Positions 9,014-21,000 of a stretch of 27,581 nucleotides of DNA are shown here, in pieces. The position numbers and the translations under genes were made by a program. Below the pieces are notes generated by a model. It saw only the letters and a list, made by a program, of their open reading frames with translations, was not told the DNA's origin and did not search any database. Origin of the DNA: Mnemiopsis leidyi. Lineage: Eukaryota > Ctenophora > Tentaculata > Lobata > Bolinopsidae. Where the stretch lies: the NCBI GenBank assembly GCA_000226015.1, contig JH154575.1, positions 190,799 to 218,379 of the forward strand. Reading direction: 5' to 3'. Position 1 is the stretch's first letter. The number at the start of each line of letters is the position of its first letter.

Positions 9014-12000
9014 ATGGACAGGGTGCTGGCTGAACTCCAAGAAGCCGCTAGGCTTATGAATGTAAGTACATATTGTCGTTTTGCTATGATGTTAAACCCC
9101 CTTTAATAACTTGAAATATTGAGTAAAAACGAATAATAATGCCCTTGAATTATTCATCTGGTCGTGGCATAAGCATTTAAGATTCAATTTTTATCGAACT
9201 TATACTTATCTTTATATTTTTATTTTAGGCACCGTCCGTCAACCAGGAACAGAGAAAGCAGGCTGAATCATTACTGCTAAAATTCAAGAAATCAGAAAAA
9301 CCCTATGCAGTCTGCAAAAGCATTTTGGGTAAGATAATGATATTTTGTAATAATCTTGAATAATTATGTTAGATGATTACAAGTTATTAGTATTTTTGAT
9401 CTGTTTTCAAAGAGTTATCCCCGATAACAACACAGGAGCCTGGCCTAAAACTAGCATTTCGCGCGCAAACGTTAACGGAAGGCGCATCAATAATTGACCT
9501 TGGTAGCACACAATCTCTCGACGCCCACGTTTTACCATATTCGTATACCTTCCGATTACAGGATGAGCTGTTGAGTAAATCAACTCAGTTAATTTAAACA
9601 CTGGTATACGGTCACGCTGGTGAACACAATGACCAATGGGCAATGTTACCTTCGTTCGATCAAATAAGTAATAACACACCGTGTGTTTAGAGTTATTACT
9701 TATTTGGTAGTCGATTGAAGGTAAAATAGAAGCATGTTTGTTAAACCTACTTTAAATTACGATACTTAAAATAGACATAAGCAGAAAAGACATCATCAAC
9801 TTTGCAAATAATATTTTTTCCAGGGGCGCAACTTAAGGGCGCCTTTTTACCGCCGAGGGGCGCCATATTGGCTAGACCAACAACGTTACGCCACTGTTTT
9901 AGTCGGTCTAACACACATCTTTTTCAGAAAACTCTGACGATCCTTATCTTCACTTTCTGGCATCCTCGACCCTCAAAGAAGGAGTAATGAGGGAATGGGC
10001 CCTATTAGGCGACACTGAGATAGATCAACTTAGAGATTACTTACTTAACTACGCTCATTCACACTTAGGGTGTGTAATCTGTAATAGTTTTCATTTGATT
10101 TTATATTAAATCACACAAAGTATTACCTTTCTGGTAGCATATTTTAGAAATAACATGCCTAACAAAATGTAAAATTTCTAAAATTCCTCCCATTCCCAGC
10201 ACACACGCCTACGTACTTAGACAGATGCTGCACGTGGTAGCCCTAATCGTGAAAAGGTCCATTATGTCACGTGACGCAGCCTATCTCGATACGTTTGTAT
10301 CGAACGTGTGCTCCTTGTTCAGCTCGCCCAACACCTTGAATTTGGGACTGGAGATAGCTGAAGCTCTGCTGGCTGAGTTCACTGTTGCTGATAAAACCTT
10401 GTCCAGCTATATGAGCTATCAACACAACATTGACTGCAAGAGAGCTATAGAGGTAGTTTAAAAATGAGATCGTGTCTTGTTGGTGGTTGAATCACTGCGT
10501 CTAACAACGATTGTTTGATGGTCTGAAGAGTTCTCACATCTAAGATACAGCCATTGTACTGTTTTTTGACTATCCATCCTCCCCAGGGAAACTCTCTGTA
10601 CAAGATATTCATCTCCACGATGGAAGTAATCGACCAGCTAAAGAACAGTCCTGTTTCCCCACATAGACGAGAATGGCTGCAACTAATGTCCATACTTAAC
10701 TCTGTTCTTAGCTGGGACTTCGGTGTCATCTTGTGTGAGTGTTTGCTTTAGATATTTACTTCAAACACCAGCAAGTCTGTGAACAAATGTTTTACACAGT
10801 TTTTGAAATCCCAGTGCAACTGAAGCTTTGTTTTAATTCTCTACTATCTTCAGCAAAGAGACTTGCGCAGATGTCCAGTTTGAGTTTACCTGTTGTAAAT
10901 CTTATGCCCAGCGCACAGTGGGCTATTTTAAAGGAGGAAAAAGTTCTGGCTCTTCTTGTAGAGGTATCCTGTATATTTCCTCCAATTCAGTTAAACCAGG
11001 AGCATATCACATTTCCTACGATCTTGTAAACACATATCTAATGGCAGGTAACTAATACTAACCAAGATCTTCCCCCCGTAGCTCCACAGCGCGTTCTCGA
11101 CAGAGAGAGACATCCAACACACAACCCGACACTGCATCGTGCAGCTAGGGACCCTTCAGGGCAGCATCTTCAACGATCAGAGCGAACGTGTCAACTTCCT
11201 CTCCCGATACATAGCCGCCATGGTTAAACTAGCCAACGGGTAAGTTACCCTGTATCTGCTGTTTTGTAGGTTAGTTTTTACAAACCATATCTTTTTTAAG
11301 TTCCCACCACTGCTCTTATAACTGACTTCTTATAGCTGTGTTTTACAGTGCATGTGCACAACCCTCAAACGAAGAAGATCACGGGATCGCTCTGGCAATT
11401 CGCCAACTCTTGTGGGCCAACACATGCCAGGACCTGGTTAACGTGCATGTTGGGTTGTTCAGAGAGTTTCTGGGCGCTGTGTCAGAGTTGTCTGTTAAAG
11501 TCATGCTCAAATCAGCCAAGGAAGATCAGGTTTGTGTCTACTTCTTCTACAGAATTCTGTACTCTCTGGTGTTCATATTTCATGTTCAACTTTGTTCGAT
11601 ACTTCGTAGTAAGACTTGATTTATTGATTGACAATCTTCAGTAATTGACACTTATCACTGATATAAGTTATCAGCCACCATGTAAGTATGCAAGGTTGTT
11701 CATAGCAATTCTAGATATATAGTTAAAATAGGAACACTACATCTAGCAATGATATTAAAAAAAGAACAAATACGTAGTATAACAAGACAGCAATCAATTT
11801 AATATCAAAGGTGACTTTCTGAGTGGCTTCTTGTTATACCTACAAATAATCGACTCAATCGATAGTCCTATAGCTGTATAAGTTCGCTCAGTTTAACTTA
11901 TGTCGAATCGTCCTCCCAAGAGAAATGTCAAACCTCTGGTCGCTGTTATTTCTCAGTAAACGCTCCATTCTGCATCAATACTGGATACACTAGTCAGAGT

Positions 12001-15000
12001 ATTACACGTGTTGATATTGGCGTTAACTCCCACAAGTTTCTTGTAAATCTTCTTGAGTTTGTCCGGGAAGGACCTCTTGCGGGCAGGTGGGGCGTACGTC
12101 TGTATGTTCTCAGTCTCGTTCACTATCTCAACGTCACGTGCTAATATCCCTGGGTTACATGAAGTTATCTCAACGTCACGTGCTAATATCCCTGGGTTAC
12201 ATGTAGTTATCTTAACGTCACGTGCTAATATCCCTGGGTTACATGTAGTTAACTCAACGTCACGTGCTAATATCCCTGGGTTACATGTGGTTATCNNNNN
12301 NNNNNNNNNNNNNNNNNNNNNNNNNNNNNNNNNNNNNNNNNNNNNNNNNNNNNNNNNNNNNNNNNNNNNNNNNNNNNNNNNNNNNNNNNNNNNNNNNNNN
12401 NNNNNNNNNNNNNNNNNNNNNNNNNNNNNNNNNNNNNNNNNNNNNNNNNNNNNNNNNNNNNNNNNNNNNNNNNNNNNNNNNNNNNNNNNNNNNNNNNNNN
12501 NNNNNNNNNNNNNNNNNNNNNNNNNNNNNNNNNNNNNNNNNNNNNNNNNNNNNNNNNNNNNNNNNNNNNNNNNNNNNNNNNNNNNNNNNNNNNNNNNNNN
12601 NNNNNNNNNNNNNNNNNNNNNNNNNNNNNNNNNNNNNNNNNNNNNNNNNNNNNNNNNNNNNNNNNNNNNNNNNNNNNNNNNNNNNNNNNNNNNNNNNNNN
12701 NNNNNNNNNNNNNNNNNNNNNNNNNNNNNNNNNNNNNNNNNNNNNNNNNNNNNNNNNNNNNNNNNNNNNNNNNNNNNNNNNNNNNNNNNNNNNNNNNNNN
12801 NNNNNNNNNNTGACTAATATCCCGTGGGTTACATGAAGTTATCTCAACGTCACGTGCTAATATCCCTGGGTTACATGAAGTTATCTCAACGTCACGTGCT
12901 AATATCCCTGGGTTACATGAAGTTATCTCAACGTCACGTGCTAATATCCCTGGGTTACATGTAGTTATCCCAACGTCACGTGGGTTAACGTTAGTGATGT
13001 TGGGAGTGGTGTAACTTTGCCGGGTAACCTTTAATTTGGTTAAAAATTTGATTTTATTAAACATTGATGGAAATGATGATGTACAGCGTAGAAAACTTAC
13101 GTGCTGAAAGCTGTCTTTTAACTTCTCTTTGGCTTTGCACTTCTTGGATTTCATTTTCTACGCTGGGGGCTTTTGGCAAACCGTCAGTTTCTGAAAGTAA
13201 ATCTAGATTATCACAAAGTTTTATTTCAAATTTAAATTTTAACCTTCGCCATCTTTTCATATTAGTTGATTTATGTTAATCTATCCATTTCAAATTCAGA
13301 ACACAATTTTTTCCACCCAGCCGGCCGCGAAGCGGCCTTAACAAGGCATAAGGTGGTTAGGAATCGGGAGATTTGGTAGTATAGTGGGGTTAGCAGGATG
13401 GTGGTCCGTCGTGGTCGTCGTTGTCGTCGTGTCCCGCTCCTTTATCAAAACAGCGATTGCGCAGGGTTAGAAATTGTTTTAAATTCAATGCGCCGCGCAT
13501 CACTGTAGACTGATTAAATTTAATGAATGAGATCGTGAGTGTGGGATTTGATTAATGATTGGTTTTGCAAATTGGGACATGGCAATCAAAGTGTTTGTCT
13601 GTATGATGTAACTGACAACAAAAATAAAAAACATAGTCGGCTAAAACATTTTCTCAAACACAAAAAGTCACTGAAAATCACGATAATTGATCGATTTGGG
13701 CGGTGCAAAATTAAAATGTGCATTGTGACATTAGTGATAAAGTTGTTCGTTTACTTCAATCACTCTTCGTAAATGATGAAATCCGACTTTTGAAAATAAG
13801 GAATAGGAGTGATTTTGGCGAATTTTCCCATTGTAGTAGATGAAGCTTCATGAAGTTATCAATTGTAACCAAATGCAACAGGATATTAAAGGTTTAAGAT
13901 AATAAATGAATGTCAGATGGCAAAATTTCACTCGCATACCTACAACATATTGCAACACAGATCAAATCGTCGACAAAACGAAGCAATAGCAAATCGAACT
14001 AACAACCAAGCGCAAGAGTTTTAGCGCGCACAATTTTCATTTTATAATGCACGTGCCATGTCAATTTTATTTACACGGTGCGCGTTATCAATGCATGGCT
14101 CATGCCTAAAATCTCTGCAAGTGAGTGGCGAGTATGTAAAGTGTAGTATTATTCTTGATCAATCTCAAATAAGATTTTAACAGCTACGGCTGGGTGGAAA
14201 TATATCGCCAGTCTGTCCGGAATAACTGGCGAAATTCTTGTTAGATTTAAACATACCTGTTTTTGCCGAAACGTTTTTGTCCACTTCCAGGGTCCAATAG
14301 AGGTTTGTTCTGCTTGTCCTCTTGGTCCTCACTGAAGCTGATCGCTGCAACTGGTGTTGCTTAGGCCGGGTATCCCGTGTCCTCCCGAAATTGAAGGTGC
14401 AAGTTTTCCCAAGTGTGCTGCTCCTTAAAAGTGATAATGCTCGAGCGTTGTCGGAGAGATGTCGGGTCCTTGTCATTATCTTTTGCTTCCTCTCCTCTTG
14501 GATTTCTCTGATTTGCTCTCTGTCCGTCTCACTATCGCACAGGAAGTACTTGTTCTCGGGTCGGAACTTCTGGAATCGCTCCGGAGTCTCCGTTGTCTCC
14601 GGGATCAGGTAGCCATGGTGGAGCATCTTCTGACACAGCATGGTAAGTCTGTTTCTGTGGGAGGTTACGAACTGTTGGTTGTTTCCTAGATTCACAGAAA
14701 AGTCAGCCAGGTGGGTGTCAAGTATCTCCAGCAGACAACTTCCAGCAAACTCCGTCTCACCCGAGTGGTGTATTATTTGTCCAGCCAGCTCAGAGCATGC
14801 CACACGTTCTAGTTGTAGTGCCGGTGCTAATCTTCTTTCGTCCTCCGCATATCTGCGATATCAGGAGGTGTCAGTTTCGAAATGGAGGTTTTGCGCTCAT
14901 AACAGAACCATAACAGACCAATAACAGAACGTGTTTTGCTCTCATAACAGAACCATAACAGACCAAAAACAGAGCGTGAGAACAATATTGGTGCTTGGTT

Positions 15001-18000
15001 ATATATTATACGAACCGATGATTGGTGAATGATGCCTGCGATCGCACGTACCTATAAAAGACAGTCGTTGGGCTCATTTCCGAGACGAACTTCATGACCG
15101 GGACGACATATTTGAATCTGAAGAGATACTCCGCTAACTCCTCCACTTGTTGATTGTCAAGGTGCGGCATGTCTTTAGCTATACTGTCCTTGAAGTGGTA
15201 ACCATAGAAACACATCTGGGACTTCCTTCTGGAATATGTACGTTTGTTTAGTCTGCACTATAAACACAGTCATTATTATCGGTTTTGCGTTAACGTGGAC
15301 CATTACTTGCAATTTCGTTAGAAAACACGCCCAGAATAAATAAGTTAATAACTTAACTAACAGTCCGATATTGTCGGCCATCACAATCTCAGAGCGAATA
15401 ACGTGTAACACGTACAACGACTGTATATTACTTGTGACTTACTCTAAAAAGATCGAGTGACTCCTCAGTATTCCCCTCTCCTGTTTATTCCCCCTCAGCC
15501 GATCATGAATATCCCGTTCCAGCTCACACCTCCTCTTCATCAACCTCTTGGAAATGTTTCTCGCAGGGGTCGAACTGTCTATGTTTCCGTGTTGTCCTTC
15601 TCGCCGGGAAAAATGCGAGATTTCTGTGTACATATTGAGGCTCATCAAACTGTTGCAAATATAAATGTGGAATACGAAAAATGTGATAGCGCAACCTTGG
15701 CCAACTGCCTTAAAAGTCCGGTGACCGAAAGAAAAAAACTCTTCTGCTTTTCGGTTGTCCACATTTAGGAAATCTGCTTTATCTGTGAAAGTTGATCCAC
15801 CTATCTAACAATTTTAGGGCTGTAAAAATAGATTCAACATGTGTTCTGTATGAAAATTAGCTTTTTTTCTGGGTATTGGTTCGTTTTAGGGGCTTTTTGA
15901 CGTCAGCAAGTGAATTAGATTTAGCGGTCTGTATCTTTAAGAGGTAAGATAAGCTTCAACTCCAACTAAAGTGATGTAATGTTCTAAGTCCTCAACTAAG
16001 GTGTTTACAGTTTCTAGAACAGCATCTATACTTTAAAAGTCATCAGATTTCGTCCTGAATCCCAAAGTTGATCTGACCTTGAAAGTGATCCTCTGTACTT
16101 GGTAATGTCATTTATTGCCTGGATGTTCTAGAACTTAGGTGCCATTGAATCATGGCGTTGGCTTATCATTTTTAGTTTTATCTAAGTGGTGTGATGTAAT
16201 GTTGTTGTAAATGATGTAATGATATAGGTTTATATCAGCTTTAAAGCAAATCGTCTCGACTGAATCATGCTTGAAATTTATCAAAGTATGTTACAGTCAG
16301 TCGTTCTCCAAATGTTGTAATACTAACTTGCTAACTAACTTACTAAAATCTTATCGAATAACAATCGACTATCGATTGATTTCTCAGTCCCAACTGATTT
16401 ACGCAAAAAGTATAAAATCATGTATCCGTAAATGGACGAGACAAGTGAACCTAGTTATCAATGTCCAATAGTGTGAAATTGTCAGTATATCATCACGTGA
16501 CCTATCTGCAGGACGAAGGGAGCACCCAAGACGTAGTGGATGTGATCCTGGATATCTGGTACACCCTCCTCCAGATGATGGACACCCTCCCGCGCAGCCC
16601 CCTCGACCAGTGCATGCTGCGCGTCGTGGAGTGTTACGTAAAGTGTCACCTCGCGCCCCCTACTGGAATCAGGGACGACAGTCAGGACTTGGACGAGGTG
16701 AACATTCTCAAATTTTTCTTTTTTTTCTCAAATTTTAGTTCAACGGAGGTTTATTTCTAACCATTCTTAAAGTTGCTTATTCTTGTATCATATTTTTCGA
16801 TGTTTATCTAACTTTTTGTATTTCCTTTCGGCCTCTATTGCTCTCTACTCATAGCATTTAAGTACGGGATTTTTGTAATAATTAAAAGAACCCTAGTATA
16901 CGGATGAAATACCCTCAATACTTAAATGTCTGTTTGATCTTAACAGTAATTTAACATTGTGTTAAACACCGCCAATCTCCCCTACTAGGTAGACGTTGAC
17001 ACAGAAGAAGACGACAGGTTGAAGTTCAGAGACCAGCTGGAGATTGTAGGGAGTCTAGCGAGGATCAACTTGGAGCAGACCCTCCCACACTACACCTCCC
17101 TGTTGTTGGAACGTGCGCGCGTCGTCCGCAAAGTTGTGGAAAACCAGGAAGAGTGCACTGCGGTCAGTCATGAAACGTCGAGCTTAATAAATCGTGTTGT
17201 CGCTTGGTTCCTGATTCCTCCAACCTTATATCCGAAAACACGGTTCGCTATTCTCTCTAATTTTAACTAAAACAGTTGACCTTTTCAGTTGTACGAAGAC
17301 CTACACTGGATCGTGCTACTTATCGGATATGCGCTGGCAGACGCCCCTACAGACAGTGACCTGACAATTCCTGCCACCATCCTGGACTACCTGGCTAAGC
17401 AGGACGTTTCTGTCAACGTGGAATCTACTCAGGCTTACATACGTAAGTACTTACTAAGTAGTAGTAGAAGAAGTAGTAGTACCGGGGTACTACTCCAAAA
17501 CTGTCGGCTGACTTGTAGTCGGAATTAAGTTTGTGATTTCTAAAATTTCAGTTCGACCGGTTAGTGAATAGTGGTCATATTCAGTACTTCAGTCTTTACC
17601 ATTCGACTCAATTCTTCAGAAACCCAGTTGGGACAATGTGCTGACCTCCCCACGCAAAACCCGATAATAGCCCCAATATTTGCCATCATGGAACTGTCAG
17701 CATTATACCAAGACATATTGGGAAAAGGAGGGTGTCATGCTTTATCCCCTCAGGTTTGAAAGCTTTTGTGTTTTCAAAGGGCTTGAATAATAGTGCCTTC
17801 AGCTTGCAATCAAAACGTTAGCTGGATTTATTATCTAATTATTTGACTTATTCGCCTTTCTGACGACATCATTTTAGTATCTCTGAACTGATTCCTCCAG
17901 GTGTTCAGCAGTCTGATCTGGGCCCTGACAAGAATAATGTCGAGTTATCACATGCCAAACGAGAGAGACTATCAGTTTATCCCGACATCGGTCGTCGCTA

Positions 18001-21000
18001 CATTCGGGGTCGACTCGCCTATTAGTTAGTCTTTATTATTAGTATTTGTTCTATTTACAATCTATATTAAATAAGATTAAATTATCGTTATTTAAGGTAA
18101 TGAAATTTTAAAATAAATCAAAGAAAGAAAGAATTGACATAGTTGATTTTAAACCCGGGGTAAAATTTAAAATAAAATGTCTTCAATATAAGACTAAGCA
18201 GCAAGTAACAGCCTAACAGCCATAATTCTATGCTAACAGTGACCACCCAGCTTTAAGTACGAAATTTTTAGAAAATAGCCAAAAATACGAAGGTAGTTCA
18301 GAAAATTGAACTGTTTTAAAAGATTAATCAAAAGGCTTATCTTCAACATTTATGTATGATTACATACTGGGAAAGTTTTAATCACACATAGCCGATAATG
18401 GATCGTATTCCAGATAAGCACCGTTCAAGTCGTTGAATTAGAAAACCCTGAACCGGTTATTTAAATTCTCGTCTTTGATCTGGGTAAGCATTCACCCACA
18501 GACAAACATAATCCCAGCCTGTACAGCTCAGAGATACTCCGACACCTCACCCAACATCCACAGACCGCCTGGGTCCGGATCCTGGTGGTCCGATTTGAGA
18601 GAGCCGACTTTCTGCCGAAGATACTTGGTTTACAGTTCGCCGTCCAGTTAATCTTTCCCAGTTTTTTCTGGCCACCTTGGTAGAAAACCTTTTAAAGCCC
18701 TTGTTGACAGATGTGTAAAGAGCAGGGTTTATTAATGAACTTGCTGCAGTGGCTGCAACTGTGTATTTCAGATATCTCGGGTCAAATCCTTGACGATCAG
18801 ATGCCTGTAGGTAGTAGACATTTACCATCTGAAAAGGTAACCAGCAGTAACAGACGACCAGACCTACAGATATGGCGAGGACAGTTAAGTTAGCTTGTCT
18901 GAAGTTTGTGTTAGGCTGATCTCGAGTCAGAACGCACGTGTAAATCAAGGATATCGCGTTGGATATGATCACCGTGACAATGATGACACACAAAGTAGGG
19001 TAGTTCGTGTACTCCGCCAAGAGAGCCAGAGTCGGAGTCAATTCTTCTGACATGTCGATCATACAGAGTGTTGACGTCATCTTGTAGGTCGCCGGCAGGA
19101 ACAGAAGTACACCTCCCAGAAATAGAGCCACAATCCAGCAAATTACGATAATTATTGTGGCATACTTCTTGCCGGATCGCTGGAGTTTTGTCGGAGCGAG
19201 ACATCGTGCTAAACGGTGGAGGGACACCGCCAGAATGAACACGCTCACAGCCCCATTAGTGAACCCCACCGTGCCGTAGAGAAACTTGCAGAGAGGATAC
19301 CAACTGTACCATCTATACTCGTGTGGGTGGCTCATGTAGTAGAAGTGGTTAGTTAACATGGGGATCGTCATGAAGAGGATCTTCAGAAAGTCTGCTATTG
19401 CCAGGTGTTGTACAAACATTATTGTAACTCGGTCCAGGTCGAAGGAGGAGTAAGATCTGCTGGCGTGCATGACGAAAATGTTTCCTATGCTACCCAGTGT
19501 GAATATCAGAAGGAGGAAGATGATGAAACAAACGCTTTCAGCTCGACTGAAAACTTCGTAGTACGTATCGTTGAGCATGGTGTCTGCTTCTGGATTTGGG
19601 GGTTTTAGTTATACTGTAAAAGGTTTTAAGCTTCTAAGGGATCTGGATACAGCATTACAAATAATTTCTTGCATCAACAACATCTCAATGTTAGAAAGTT
19701 CTCTTGTGAAAATAAATATAACAGCAGATTTTGAACTGTGATGTCTATTGTCAAATTCTATTTCAAACGTGTTAGGATTTATTGGATAGGTGCAGGATTG
19801 AGGATACTGAGTTTTGCTCTGAAATAAGGGAAAATTTAAAAGTTTTATGAAATCATGTATCGGTGCCTCAAGGAGAAATTGGTACCAATGCATGTGTAAT
19901 GTTTCTATTTCTGGCAGCTTACTTTAAAGCTAAACTTATGTTCTCGCCAGAATTAAAATCTAACAGGTAGGCTAACCACAAGTATTTTCCAAAGATGAGT
20001 CGGCCTTCTATCAAACCTGAAAGTGAATTGCATATACCGACGAAAGACTAAAGATTGAATTACCGCAAATAATCAACTCTAATTCTATCAAACAAAGAAT
20101 AATTTATCGGATGCGTGTAATTGCCATTCTATGTGGTAAATGATCAGTTGGCTATACTTTATTGCACGTGAATTAACCACAGGTGCAACTTCGTACTGGT
20201 ACCACAACTGTTTATCTAAACTTACAAGAATTGGAAAAAGACGTGAAATATTCTACAACTCGATAATAAGAGAATATGAATAAGTTACTGAATATTGATG
20301 TTGATGAAATAACGTCGACTCTGCAACTGAGGGAATTGCACTATTGTCCCTAACAGACGGTTTTAGTAAACTAATACTATACACATCAACTGATTAGTGT
20401 GTGATCCATACTGTTAAGGAGGGGGGGGGGGGAAAGTTATCAAGAGTGGAGGGACTCTCCCATCGAGTATACTTAAATTCGGTCCCAGTTCATACCTCTA
20501 TGTTAGATCTGATGAAAGTGTAGACTGTAAAACTTAGATATAACTTATAAGTACTTAAAGTTCTTTCGTCCCAGGCACACACCTACGAATTATAGCAAAT
20601 AGCAAATTTAAGATTAGAAAATGCCGTGGACAAAGATCTGCAGCTATACTTAGAGCGATCACCACGGCTGAAAATCAACACTAATCATAACAACACCTGT
20701 GCAGTTAATGTTAGATCGAGAGCAACAAGTTCCTTAACTCTTCCCTTACTCTATTATTCATCCAGTTCTCTATATTGCGAGGCATTCTTAGCGCCGATAA
20801 TGAACCATCTGTAATGCCTTAACGACTTTGCTATAAGAGAGTATAATTACCTGAACAAGGTGTTTGTAAAATGTAGTGTAAGCTTGTAAGGTGAAGAAGC
20901 ACATTTACAAGGTACGGTAAGGGCGTGTTTATATAGAGTCAATGAAGTATGTAAAATTTGGATTGCAACCTCCAAGATAATTGATTTCAGCTGCTAGATT

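Noticed and set aside
12125..12982. Array considered as a CRISPR
   Set aside because: Units are directly adjacent and nearly identical with no unique spacers, and the genome is animal. It is a minisatellite.
12053..13154. Long open frames on both strands crossing the N run
   Set aside because: Most of their length is unknown sequence or 42-bp repeat units that stay open only because 42 is a multiple of three. They are not genes as they stand; only the terminal DEP exon nearby is supported.
13370..13440. tRNA-like A-box (TGGTAGTATAGTGG)
   Set aside because: No B-box at a suitable distance and no cloverleaf could be drawn.
14322..14924. Plus-strand frames opposite DEP exon 3
   Set aside because: They are shadows of the minus-strand coding exon, which has clean splice sites and DEP-like sequence.
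15175..15417. Hydrophobic minus-strand frame suggesting a small membrane protein
   Set aside because: It reads through the intron before DEP exon 2 (acceptor at 15229-15230) and then in the wrong frame; the spliced model is better.
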